A stretch of DNA of 64,000 bases, from the NCBI GenBank assembly GCA_001599715.1, contig BCHU01000006.1, forward strand, positions 1,284,765 through 1,348,764, written 5' to 3'. Shown here piece by piece: positions 12,201 to 22,100 of this stretch (the first letter of the stretch is position 1; each line of letters starts with the position of its first letter). A program made the position numbers and the translations under genes. The DNA is from Phaeotremella fagi (lineage: Eukaryota > Basidiomycota > Tremellomycetes > Tremellales > Phaeotremellaceae). Below the pieces are notes generated by a model. It made no database searches. It saw only the letters and a list, made by a program, of their open reading frames with translations, and had not been told where the DNA came from.

Positions 12201-12582
12201 CTGATGGTGGCATGCCGGCGAGTGAAGATGATGAACCAAACGCTCGAGCTCCAGCAACTGGGAAAGCTGTCAAGGGATATTCGTCATTCATTGAGGGGTT
12301 GGTTTCGTTCGGATTCTTCATTAATCCCGTCCGTCTTGAACCTGGGACATTGAACAACGGCGGTGGTATCGGGATCACTGGTTCTTGATTCGATACCTCC
12401 TCTCCACCTTCGTCACCGGTTGACTCGGACAAACCAAAAGGATGAGCTTCGTCTGGATCAAGATATCTGACTGTAGTATCGACTGATGCAGGTGCACCGG
12501 TCCTTCTGGCTCCAGGGATTGGGAAAGCGACCAGAGTAGGGTTGTAGAGTCGGGCAGTGCTTGGAGAACCTTGAGATTCCAT
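9237..12582 (-). CDS. Unrecognised cysteine-rich protein with F-P-x-x-G-A-R repeats
   Basis: I do not recognise this gene. The open frame runs back to a GTG at 12624, but the first ATG is at 12582, and I use that. The first 160 residues carry four copies of an F-P-[VI]-x-G-[AS]-R motif at about residues 20, 77, 107 and 153. A charged coiled coil lies near residues 215-260. A cysteine-rich segment follows: C-x2-C, C-x2-C, C-x2-C-x3-C, C-x2-C and, after splicing, a C-T-D-C-G-G-G-G-G run. That pattern suggests one or more zinc-binding modules. Downstream exons contain E-V-M-A-R-C-R-T-L-W-N-E-K-T-L and N-W-P-G-R-E-A-I-F-R. The C-terminus is basic. A nuclear role is a guess from zinc-type cysteines and basic patches. 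Several short introns lie between 10,700 and 9,430. Confidence 0.6.
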
Positions 12583-12980
12583 CGATGGGAAGGATCGGTT
12601 TTGATTGGAGTCAAAGTATTTCACGTTTGTCGTTGGATTTCTGGGGAAGGTTATGAGTTGTATTTGATGTCTGTTGACATCTTGGGATGATAGTGGTAGA
12701 GTGAGATTGAGTGAGATGGTGTGAATGCAAGACAGTCATAGCAAGTGATGTTGAAATTCACAGTCCCCATAGTAAATACGCGGAGATCAAGATAACTCCG
12801 TGAGTAGGTGTAAAATGGTGAATCTGCTGTGATATATAACCATCCCCAATCACTCCATCGTTTTATATTCTCACATCACGTCAGTCAACTTCCTTCCTGT
12901 CAACTACCAATCCAAGCTACACCTACATTCAGAATCAATTACACCCACACCCACACCCAAACCTCGAAACCGAAAACCAA
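12583..12980. promoter_or_regulatory. Divergent promoter, cysteine-rich gene / NCE101
   Basis: This 398-bp interval separates two divergent genes. A TATA-like GATATATAA lies at 12831-12839, about 145 bp before the NCE101 ATG. Pyrimidine- and CA-rich sequence with several CACACC repeats follows to 12960, typical of a fungal 5' leader. Confidence 0.5.
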
Positions 12981-13241
12981 ATGCCCCGTACCTACCTACT
13001 CTCCAGAACCCTCGATCCCCTCCTAGGAGTCTTCACAGGTTTCCTAGCGTACTATCTACACGAAGCGAATCCCCGTTCAGCCCCACCACCAGGTCACAGT
13101 CTGAGGGAACTAACGGTATGGCAATGGAACACTAACAAGGCTTTGAGGAATTCACGTGAGAATGAAGTTGGGGATGACGTTGAATGGGAGAAGATTAGGA
13201 AGGAATTGGATTTGCCTTTAGGTGGGAACGAGAGGAAATAG
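12981..13241 (+). CDS. NCE101: NCE101 family small membrane protein
   Basis: This single-exon gene encodes 86 residues. NCE101 was named in yeast for a role in non-classical export of proteins; its biochemical function is not well established. The N-terminus L-L-S-R-T-L-D-P-L-L-G-V-F-T-G-F-L-A-Y-Y-L-H-E closely matches the family core: one hydrophobic helix ending in Y-Y-L-H-E followed by N-P-R and R-E-L. The usual proteins are 50-60 residues, so the charged C-terminal extension after the W-Q-W region is longer than typical. Start is the first ATG after the pyrimidine-rich leader; stop TAG at 13239-13241. Confidence 0.85.
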   Translation: MPRTYLLSRTLDPLLGVFTGFLAYYLHEANPRSAPPPGHSLRELTVWQWNTNKALRNSRENEVGDDVEWEKIRKELDLPLGGNERK

Positions 13242-13591
13242 GATTGGACCACATGTAGGTTTATTTGTTTCTCGATTTGGAGAAGGGGATTAATTGGTTT
13301 TGTTTAGGAAACAAAACAGCTCTGCGCATGGCAGCGCTACATCACATCGCACGCATTATATCAATACCATGCATTTAGACATAGACTACTTTACACGTTT
13401 CCCATTTTGAACTCTGGCTCCCCATCTACAATCGAGTAGAAGTACCATAATAGACAGAAAAGAGAACGGGAAAAGAGAGATTGGGTGTAGAATATGGAGG
13501 AAGAATGTATTGTATCATAGAAGTTATTAGATGAGATAAATGAATTCGATTTAGGTTAATGTCAATACTAGCCTAATTGAGAGGTCACCAC
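13242..13591. other. Intergenic, convergent 3' ends of NCE101 and mS41
   Basis: About 350 bp between two convergent genes. It holds AT-rich probable 3' UTR and polyadenylation sequence. No coding frame, RNA gene or repeat was seen. Confidence 0.5.
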
Positions 13592-14126
13592 TTACCCTCG
13601 ATATTTTTTCGCTGGTTTAGGTGGATTGATGAAAGAAGACGGCAAAAAACCTTGAGAATATTTCGCTAGAGCCCACAGCTAAAGATTGTGTCAGTGGGAC
13701 CGCAGTGTAAAACGAAGAGTGAAACGAAGAGCAGACATACCACATATCTAAAAATACACAAAAGAGATGTCAGTCCGATTTTTATCAAGCTCATATCACC
13801 CACCTCCTCTCCTTGATCCCCATTCCACTGTCTTTAATCCCTTCACCACCTTTTTGCCAAATTTCATTCAAAGCCTCCCAAGATTCAGCTTTCCCCAAAG
13901 ATTTCTCTGAACCTCTACCGATTTTCGTTAACAGATCTATGGGTAATGGGGTTTCACCTAAATTGAAAATATAAATAAGTTAGTAGAGATAGATGAATCG
14001 CGATGAAAGCTGGTTACGATACTGACTTGACGCAACAAGTTGTGCTTTCTGAGAGATTTTCAGAGAGGTTGAGAATGATCGTGAGGAGACGAGACGGGAT
14101 GTTGATGCTCTTAGGGACAGTAGCAT
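13592..14126 (-). CDS. FYV4: Mitochondrial small ribosomal subunit protein mS41 (Fyv4, IGR motif)
   Basis: Four exons (14027-14126, 13804-13957, 13741-13747, 13592-13678) sum to 348 nt, giving 115 residues. The N-terminus is arginine/serine-rich without acidic residues, as expected for a mitochondrial targeting sequence. The core reads L-T-K-I-G-R-G (the IGR motif), then S-W-E-A-L-N-E-I-W, G-I-K-x..., R-R-Y-V-L-W-A-L-A-K-Y, and the end P-P-K-P-A-K-K-Y-R-G. This order matches mS41/Fyv4. The third exon is only 7 nt. Skipping it gives a stop a few codons later, and including it restores R-R-Y-V-L-W. A GTAAGT overlaps the stop codon, but the resulting intron would be too short. The gene is divergent from TFB3. 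Confidence 0.82.
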
Positions 14127-14288
14127 TTTGGATGTTATTGAGAAAATGATAAATGAGACAAATATGCAAAAATGAAATCAAAGTCGAAAGAAAAAGTCAT
14201 AATAAAATTGCTTAGTCAGCAAATTGACGATACATTTAACCTCAATCCACCTTCATCTTCATCTTCATCATCAACATCCAACACAGAA
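14127..14288. promoter_or_regulatory. Divergent promoter mS41 / TFB3
   Basis: Only 162 bp lie between the mS41 ATG (14126) and the preferred TFB3 ATG (14289). An upstream in-frame ATG at 14172 would shrink the gap to 45 bp, which argues for the later start. Confidence 0.5.
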
Positions 14289-15644
14289 ATGACTACACGG
14301 GTACCACTCAAAAAACCCATTGTCCCACCTAAAAGACCTATCTCAACCCCTATCCCAGGACCATCTAGAAAACCAGGTCAACCAGGCGGTAGAGTCGGTA
14401 CCAACGCCAAAGGAACTGAGGGTGATGGATATCTTTACGTAGCTGGTGTTAGAGATCCCACGAATCGAATCACAGAATACAGGGTAAGTCTAGAACTCGC
14501 AATATATACTAACAGCTTAGACGGATAGTGATGAATGTCCAGTTTGCAAGACTGATCGACAGTTTAATAAGAATCTAAGATTACTGGTTTCACCATGTTA
14601 TCATAAAATGTAAGTCAGGTATGGTAGGTATACTTACTCCCAGGTGCGAATCGTGTATCGATAGATTGTTCACACTGGGTCCAGAGGGCTGTCCTATCTG
14701 TGGGAAAACGTTGCGTAAAATCAATTTCGCTCATCAAACCTTTGAAGATTTAAAAGTAGAGAAGGAGGTAGCTGTGAGAAGAAGGATGGCGGACAAGTGG
14801 GTGTGAATGGATGAGCTGTACTGATTTCTAGTTTTAACAAAAGAAGAGACGATTTCAGTAGTGATAGACAATACGATGATTATCTAGAAGAGGTAGAGGA
14901 TTTAAGTAAGTTACAAACCCCGATCTAACTGACCACCAGCATTCAACCTGTTAAACGATATCGACACGATCAAAACCGAAGCTAGAATAGCTGAATTCGC
15001 CAAACAAAACGCTAACCTGATAGCTGCCAACGCAGCCAAATCTCAATTAGAAGCTCTGAGTCAACATGAACGAGATGAAATTGAGAAAAGGGGACGGGAG
15101 GAGAGAAGACGCATGATTGAGGAGAACGAGAAATTTGAACGGGACGAGGAAAATAGAGTTCAGAGAGAGATCGTTGACGCTTTGGTAGGTTTAGATCTCA
15201 ACTCGACTGACATTATAGGCGAGCGATTCCAAACATCGTGCTAAAGAGATAATGGCTCAAGCGAACGCGGCGAAAAAAGCTAGAGCTGAAGCCTTAGCTC
15301 AAGCCATCCCACCTTCTCTCGCAGAACTCTACAAAAACGTTCACGTCAAACCAGAATCTAGTCCAATACATTCCAATCCCCTCTCACCCAACTACGACGG
15401 TGTCTACGTCCCTATTCCATATTCTGATCCTGACACGGCGGAATATCGTTCCTGGATAGAGTATAGGGACGATTATGTCGATACTAGAAGTACTGTTCGG
15501 TGGGTTAAGGATGATGTTGATGGCAAGGTTAGAGGTGGGGGTTGGGATTTGAACGAATTTTGGAGAATGGAGATTAGGAGTGCTGTGGAGGATTTAGGGG
15601 TGGAACCGTTAGTTGGCTTGAGTGATCTTAGCATCGTGGTGTAG
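14289..15644 (+). CDS. TFB3: TFIIH subunit TFB3 / CDK-activating kinase assembly factor MAT1
   Basis: Tfb3/MAT1 anchors the CDK-cyclin module to TFIIH in transcription initiation and excision repair. A C3HC4 RING finger is assembled across two introns: C-P-V-C, then C-Y-H-K-M-C-x2-C, then C-P-I-C, followed by L-R-K-I-N-F. Next comes the family segment N-K-R-R-D-D-F-x-S-x3-Y-D-D-Y-L-E-E-V-E-D-L. A long charged helix rich in E/R follows, then the C-terminal part with W-I-E-Y-R-D-D. Splicing uses short introns (near 14485-14528, 14610-14642, 14796-14832, 14908-14940, 15187-15219). An in-frame ATG at 14172 would add 39 residues, mostly serine-rich; I prefer 14289 because the next residues (basic, proline-rich) resemble the usual MAT1 start. 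Confidence 0.9.
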
Positions 15645-15773
15645 ACGATTGTAGCTTTAGACGAGACGTATTTTGTATAAGACAATAATCGAAGTATAGC
15701 ATCGATTCGTTTGACGCTATACTTGTTCCTTTATAGTGTCCCTATATCCATGGTAATACAAAACCACTCAAAG

Positions 15774-16542
15774 CTACTCGGAATCATCAAATTCATCCCA
15801 AAGCACCTCCCTAATCCCATGATAAACCTCTTTCAAAACAGCTATCCTAGGTTGAACATCCTGACCAATAAGCTAAATCCCTAAACTCAACTCACATCAA
15901 AGATGACAACAACCCCAGAACCATTCCGAAGAATCACAGCGAGATACGATTGTATATCCCAAAATCGTAATCCCTGATTTATGATGACAGTGGATATATT
16001 TGTTAAAGGAATGAATTTTCTCGAAGTATTTAGTGGGATCAAATATCGCTTAGGTGCTGGGAGGGATAAACCTCTGGCAGTTTCTAGCTGAAGACCTATG
16101 TTTGGGATTGGGATTGCTGATTCTGAGGGGTTAGTAGGATTTATATGATTGACTTACGATATAACACAGTTGTAAATTTTCTGTATATGAACAACAAAGC
16201 AAAGAGCATCCAACCAAAAGTTGGCTAGAGAATTAGAAAGAAAATAACAGGACAACGTACGATTAATTCCCTTGACCTCAACTCTAGAATCCGAGTAAGA
16301 GATCCTAAGTCAAACCAGCCAGAGACCCATGACAGACTCAACACTCCCAGCCATATTCCATCAAATAAAGTCCATCCATCCCCTCGTCGAAGTTTGCCTT
16401 CTGGCGTTACACGATAGTTGTACACTCTAAACTCTTTGAGATAAGGTTTCTCGTGAGATATTTGAGTTTCTATAATTTCGAATTGAGGATGTTTTTTCAA
16501 TGGTGTTATAACCTTTCTACCGATGTTATCCTTTCGTTCCAT
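15774..16542 (-). CDS. GPI15: PIG-H / GPI15 subunit of GPI-GlcNAc transferase
   Basis: PIG-H is part of the ER complex that moves GlcNAc from UDP-GlcNAc to phosphatidylinositol, the first step of GPI anchor synthesis. Four exons (16261-16542, 16158-16224, 15896-16122, 15774-15860) sum to 663 nt, giving 220 residues. Two adjacent hydrophobic segments form the membrane hairpin, the second encoded by the 67-nt exon (F-G-W-M-L-F-A-L-L-F-I-Y-R-K-F). The PIG-H domain follows: S-A-I-P-I-P-N-I-G-L-Q-L-E-T, then F-I-P-L-T-N-I-S-T-V-I-I-N-Q, and near the end P-R-I-A-V-L-K-E-V-Y-H-G-I. The longer open frame to 16590 begins at TTG, so the ATG at 16542 is used. Confidence 0.82.
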
Positions 16543-16858
16543 TCCATTATGATGATGGAATGAGTGGAAGAATGGTAGAGAAGAGTACAATAGGTTAGTG
16601 TCAGCTCAGAGGTAACTTTAAGGAATAACGTGGCACTCCAGAACTCAATCCTCAGAACTGGAATGAGCATTTCTCCCAAATACCATTAAAATCCTCTCAC
16701 AACTCGGCCTATTCCTGTAAAGTAGACCAACCTACAGAGCCAGATAACAAGAAAAGAGTCATCCAGAGCAAAGAAACATATCTTAAAGAAAGGACAAATT
16801 AAATAAAAAATGTTTGTGGCACTTTATAATTTGTGCAAAAAGACTCCCAACATGAAGT
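16543..16858. other. Intergenic between PIG-H and tRNA-Gln
   Basis: The stretch holds the PIG-H promoter side and the 5' flank of the tRNA. Two GTGGCAC heptamers lie at 16630-16636 and 16816-16822. A TTTATAA box is at 16823-16829, about 30 bp before the tRNA. No other gene was seen. Confidence 0.45.
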
Positions 16859-16939
16859 GGTTGCTTCGTATATCGGTTAGTACGTGAGATTCTGATTTGA
16901 ACACTTTCTCGCAAGGTGGGTTCGACTCCCACAGCGACC
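16859..16939 (+). tRNA. tRNA-Gln (anticodon CTG) with a short intron
   Basis: The 81-nt sequence folds as a tRNA. The acceptor stem pairs GGTTGCT with AGCGACC (one G-U). The D arm has a 3-bp stem GTA/TAC with GGTTAG in the loop. The anticodon stem TGAGA/TCTCG encloses 17 nt, read as T-T-CTG-A plus about 10 nt of intron after position 37 and one last loop base. The T arm is GTGGG-TTCGACT-CCCAC. The CTG anticodon reads CAG, so the amino acid is glutamine, and the stem and loop resemble other fungal tRNA-Gln(CUG). No CCA is encoded. A T5 run follows 6 nt downstream. Confidence 0.85.
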
Positions 16940-16944
16940 TGTTC

Positions 16945-16949
16945 TTTTT
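16945..16949 (+). terminator. RNA polymerase III terminator (T5)
   Basis: A run of five T residues begins 6 nt after the discriminator end of the tRNA-Gln gene, the standard position and form of a Pol III stop signal. A second T5 run follows within 10 nt as a possible backup. Confidence 0.7.
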
Positions 16950-17378
16950 GCATCTTTTTGCTTTTTTGGTGTTGTTTTAGCATTAGAAGCGATTCTTTTT
17001 GCGTCTTTTGTTGAAATTAGTGCCACTTTTGTGATTTGAGATATTTTGGAAGACTAGATGATCCGAGTGCCAATTACACTCACCTTAACGACTTGACGAC
17101 GTAGAGCTCTAGCTAGCTGAAGTAAGTGAGAACCTAAGGCTTGATGGTCCAGAACGTCAAGTGCCGTTCATATAGAAGAGCGTTCCGGGAAGGTTATAGA
17201 TACTTGGTAAGATCTTGAGAATTAACAGTGCCACGTGGGGTCGATTTGCCAAACTCGATCAGCGGAGGAGTTGACGTTTACCTTTTTTTCGATCTTTATT
17301 TTCGACTTTTGAGCAGCTTCTATTGAGATATTAGACTAGAAGAATAGAATAGATCGAGTAGGAGACAGTTTATTCACT
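16950..17378. promoter_or_regulatory. Ferrochelatase upstream region
   Basis: This 429-bp stretch precedes the ferrochelatase ATG. Two GTGCCAC heptamers lie at 17020-17026 and 17228-17234; the second overlaps a CACGTG E-box (GTGCCACGTGG). A pyrimidine-rich leader follows from about 17280. The E-box could bind a bHLH factor; that is inference only. Confidence 0.4.
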
Positions 17379-18880
17379 ATGAGATCTGCTATCCAACTCT
17401 CTCGCTCGACCTTCGCATCAACTTCCAAAAATGTTTTACAACGTTCTTTCGCGACTGTTCGAAGCTCACCGGTGAGCGTCAGTAAGCCGTGAGTTTTCTT
17501 CAGCTTCAGTATACATCACTAGTCAGATCACTGACTCGATCTTTAGTCCTACAGGTATGTTGTAATTAGGCTTTCATCCGATCCTGTCTAATTGAATAAT
17601 TCATAGCCGTCGTCATGATGAATATGGGTGGGCCATCGACGGTGAGTTGAAGTCAGATTCGAGTGCTAATGGAATAGATACCCGAAGTCCATGATTTCCT
17701 TTCGAGACTTTTCCACGATCACGATCTAATACCACTTCCAATGCAATCTCTCTTAGCACCTTTCATTGCTAAAAGACGTACCCCTCAGATCGAAAAACAA
17801 TACACAGATATCGGCGGGGGTTCACCGATCTTAAAATGGACAAGAACACAAGGAGAAGCAATGTGTGCTTTACTAGATGAACTTAATCCAGAATCAGCTC
17901 CTCATAAACCATATGTCGCCTTTAGATATGCTCAACCACTCACGGAAACTTGTTTGGAGGAAATGAAGAAAGACGGCGTGAAGCGAGCTATTGCTTTTAG
18001 TCAGTATCCGCAATATAGTTGTTCAACTACTGGGAGTAGTTTGAATGAGTTATTCAGAGTTTCCAACAGTAAAGATGGTGATCTTGGGATTGAATGGAGT
18101 GTTTTGGATCGATGGCCCACGCATCCTGGATTGGTTGATGTAAGTTCGGAGCCCCAGGACACTACTAATATTTTAAGGCTGTCGCCCATAACGTCAAAAC
18201 TGCTTTGGCTTCTTATCCAGAAGACAGAAGGTCTGATGTGATAGTTTTGTTCTCAGCTCATTCACTACCATTGGATATCGTCAAGTAGGTCAAGTGGTGG
18301 GAATAAACTGACAATCCAGTCGTGGGGATCCTTATGTAGCAGAGGTCGCCGCTACCGTTCACGCTGTCATGACTAAACTTGGATTCTCAAATCCGTAAGC
18401 TAGCCAAGTCAAAGAATTTGGGGAATCTTACATATACTAGATACCGATTAACCTGGCAATCTCAAGTTGGACCCAAAGCATGGCAAGGTCCACAAACAGC
18501 CGATGTCATTCCTGGATTCGCTAAACAGGGAAAGAAAGATATTTGTTTAGTACCAATAGCTTTCACCTCTGATCACATCGAGACGCTGTATGAGTTGGAT
18601 ATCGAAGTCAAGGAGGAAGCTGAGAAGGTGAGTGATCATAGTAACAAAGACTGACGTTTAGCTCGGTGTCCATCTAACCCGTGCGGAATCACTTAACGAT
18701 TCACCAATATTCATCAGAGCTCTTGCCGATCTTGTATCAACACATATCAACGATTATGATAGCGGAAAGATAGGTCCTGTCGGTACACAAATTAAGTTGA
18801 GATGTCCTGGATGTGTCAATCCAAAATGTGGAAGAACTAAGGAATGGTTGGCGAGAGGTGGGAAGGAAATTGTTGCTTAG
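17379..18880 (+). CDS. HEM15: Ferrochelatase, mitochondrial
   Basis: Ferrochelatase inserts Fe2+ into protoporphyrin IX on the matrix face of the inner mitochondrial membrane, the last step of haem synthesis. The N-terminus ([12 protein letters not shown]...R-S-F-A) is a typical mitochondrial presequence. Conserved stretches follow in order: M-M-N-M-G-G-P-S, [31 protein letters not shown] (catalytic His), Q-S-Q-V-G-P-x-x-W, and [13 protein letters not shown] (catalytic Glu). The C-terminus has [10 protein letters not shown], cysteines placed like those that hold a [2Fe-2S] cluster in animal and some fungal enzymes. Several short introns interrupt the gene, including three in the first 260 bp. 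Confidence 0.95.
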
Positions 18881-19117
18881 GCAAGCTTCTAGGTCGAGTA
18901 TACCATGCATATACATACAGGCTACCTTTTCTGTTCATCCTTTACCTTGTTTATGCCCTTCTTAGATGAGTAGAAGTTTAAAATCCGTCGGTTCTAAGAG
19001 TTTGATCGATACCAAAGTGCCACATCTTTCCAGCTTAAACACTTAAACATTTCTCGTTGTACGTTGACAATTTAGATTCACCTAAACAACCATATTACAT
19101 CTTTTCTCAAAATCGTG

Positions 19118-22100
19118 ATGGTCCAGTCTCAGCAATCTGTTGAGCTCCAAACATCCGACTACTTATGGTGAGGATATTCAACTGTAATTTCAGTGAATCA
19201 AACTAACTCTTTAGGCCGTTAACGACGATACGAGATACCCTTCTTCGACCTGATGTCGAAACACAAATATCTCCCGACAAGCTCGAATTACTCTTACGAT
19301 GGCATCTACAACGTCTCAAGGAACCCTGGAAGACTTTCAAATCCCCATCATCCTCTTCACGATCAGCAATTGCCGGATCTTCTTTGAACATACCCAACAG
19401 CACAGCCAAAATTGACATCAACGAAGCGAATCGATCAATAGCTCTCAAATTATCTGATAAACTTGAATTAGATGAGATCGAATCTTTTCTCCTATTCTCT
19501 TCTTACTCCCTTCATTCTATTGAAGATGATGGTCAGCGTCCTCTTAAAGAAACATCGGACGAATATATGGAGAGAGAAATTGAGAGATTGAATGTTTGGT
19601 ATTCGTTGGAGACATTGGCTATTCCTCAGATTGTCGTTGCGTTGGTTCAAAGGGCGGGGGAGATGGGAGAGTGGTACGACTTGGCTCAAGCTATACAACA
19701 AGATATCTTACCTGATGCTGGAGTTTATCTGGAAGGTCTATTTAGAGGGTGGAGTGTTTTGGCGCAGAAGAGAATACAAACCAATGAAACTTCGGAGAGT
19801 GCTCTGTTTTGGTGAGTCAGTTTAAAGAAAATCTCTCGTTGTAGGCTTACATCAATAGGGCAACACATCAACTCCAATACCAAGAAATTCTACTCGACCT
19901 CCTCTTTCTCGTCCTCTTCACTACGCCCAATCGAGCAGCCTCTATATCGGAAGGTCTAGTTCGTGGTGCAGTCATGTCGTCGTTTGGAACCGCACAAGCC
20001 AACAAAGAGATCTGGGAATCAAACCTCGATTGCCAAAGACTTTTCATTAGGATTCGAGATCTCATCGTCGTCATTGCAGTTGAAAGTTTATGTTTGTCTC
20101 AAATAGTCTCTGACGATCAACAATCTGGAACACTACTTCAATCTAGAGATAGGATACATTCCATACATCAATTCATCGTTGATCAATCTCAACATCTTGC
20201 ACGTTCAGGGGAATCATCGTCGGGTGTAGAAGTCGAAATGTCGCCAATCGCTATTATTTGTTTGAGCTGGTCAATCGTACTTCAAGCTTTACCTGATGAA
20301 CTCCTTCCTCCTTCTCAAGATAGTCGTGCGTTTGGTGGAGACGAGTCTGCTGCTATGGAGATGGGCTCTAGATCATTGAGATTAAATGCTGGATTGTTCC
20401 CATGGTTGGAGGAGATTTTAGGTGGTCCTTTGTTTGAAGCGTCTAGAGATGTCATGGTGGATGGAGATTTGGCGACTTTCAGGAGAAAAGTCATCAAGGG
20501 TGAGTCGAACTTTCTTGATTCGTACATCTAAACTAATTCAATCCATAGATTTACTGATAGGGTTATCTGAATTCGTACTTATTGAGGCTATCGCGGATCA
20601 AAATGGTTTATATCGCTGTTGGGAATTACTGTTTGGAGGGGTGAGTTGGATATATTGTCGCCACTGACTTTACAGGGATCCGTTGAAACTTCTCTCTCTA
20701 TAACGATTGACTTTTGGGGATCAGATTTCCAAGTTGAAGAAAGACGAGCCATTCTCGATAAAAGTAAATTTCCTTCAGAACCGGTCAAACTACCAAAACT
20801 GTTGGCATCGTTAACTGGTTTAACATCCGCTCCGACTGGTGTTCAAGATGCGTTTGAATCAGATCCTGTCGCACAAGTTTGCCAGTATCTCAATACTCTC
20901 TCGTCATTCACACATACCATCGATCCTTCTCTGCTAAAATTCTCAGGGAGAGAATCTGGTGTCGAAGCAGCTGTCCCACTATCGTTACCTGGAGGTGCTG
21001 TTATCCCTAAAGGAACAAGAGGAATCTTACTCAGACAAGATCCACATGTGGTTTCGTGGAAGAGCAAGGTGTCTGGTTGGGGTTTCTTGATTCAACTACT
21101 TCGAGTAGCTGCTGGTTTACCCTCTGTTCATCCGGCGACCATTGATTCACATTATCTGGCTATAGAATCGCTTGGAATCAGTGGAGAAACGTTAGAAATC
21201 CTTTCAGCTGGTCTTAATCTATTACGATCGGTATTTCGAGCGGATACAAATGTGGTGGAAGAAGTCATAGCTATGGTATCGCCAGACGATGGCGGTGAAT
21301 CCTTGTTGGAGCTTATATTCACTATCCTTAGTGGTGACAAAGTCTTGGGGACGAATCTCACTATCGCTACCTATGCTATCGATATACTTCAAGCTCTACT
21401 CAACACTCAATCATCAAAGATATGGCATGCTCTTCGAACCTCCAATTTCTTCGATAGTAATCGTCGAAGGGGTATTTTCGTCCAGCTGATTCAAACGGAT
21501 TGTAGTACTGGAGATCATCATCTTACTGCTGCACTACTTCGACTCGTTTCCGCCCTCACTACATCTTTCGTTTCTGACTCGGTTGTACAGACCGCTGTTC
21601 AACTAGTCTTCTCCGATGTTTGGAGTCAATTTTCTGGATGGAGATACAAAGATGTAGCTAGGAAATACGAAATCGCATCCTTAGTGATTGGCATTTTCGA
21701 CAATATTCTTCGACATCCTCTTCAATCCGATTCAACCCTCTCTACTTCCGCTGGTTATCTCATACAAGTTCTCATCTCCTCATCGTCACCCTTGACATAT
21801 AAACCTTTGATCGACATATTCACCCAAGCCCATCCTTTATCGACACGTTTAATACGACTTCGTCGTCTTCAATTTGCGACAATTGTCAACCAAACTCTCG
21901 ATCACGCAATATCATTCCTAGCAACACTTTTACGTGTATCAGCATCGTCTACACCGGCTGCTGCTTTGCCTAAAAGCTTGTTTACTGCTACAGTCGCTAC
22001 AGATTCAAATGAAAGACTGCAGTTAATCGACTACGCGTTTGAACTAGTGTTTTCACCATCTACCATGCCTTCAACATCGTTGGCGCTTTTACGACTGATA

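Noticed and set aside
12583..12624. N-terminal extension of the cysteine-rich protein starting at 12624
   Set aside because: It starts with GTG, and no in-frame ATG exists upstream before a stop; the first ATG at 12582 is used.
13570..13596. Extra C-terminal intron in mS41 at the GTAAGT overlapping the stop
   Set aside because: The only acceptor in range would give an intron of about 23 nt, below any other intron in the window.
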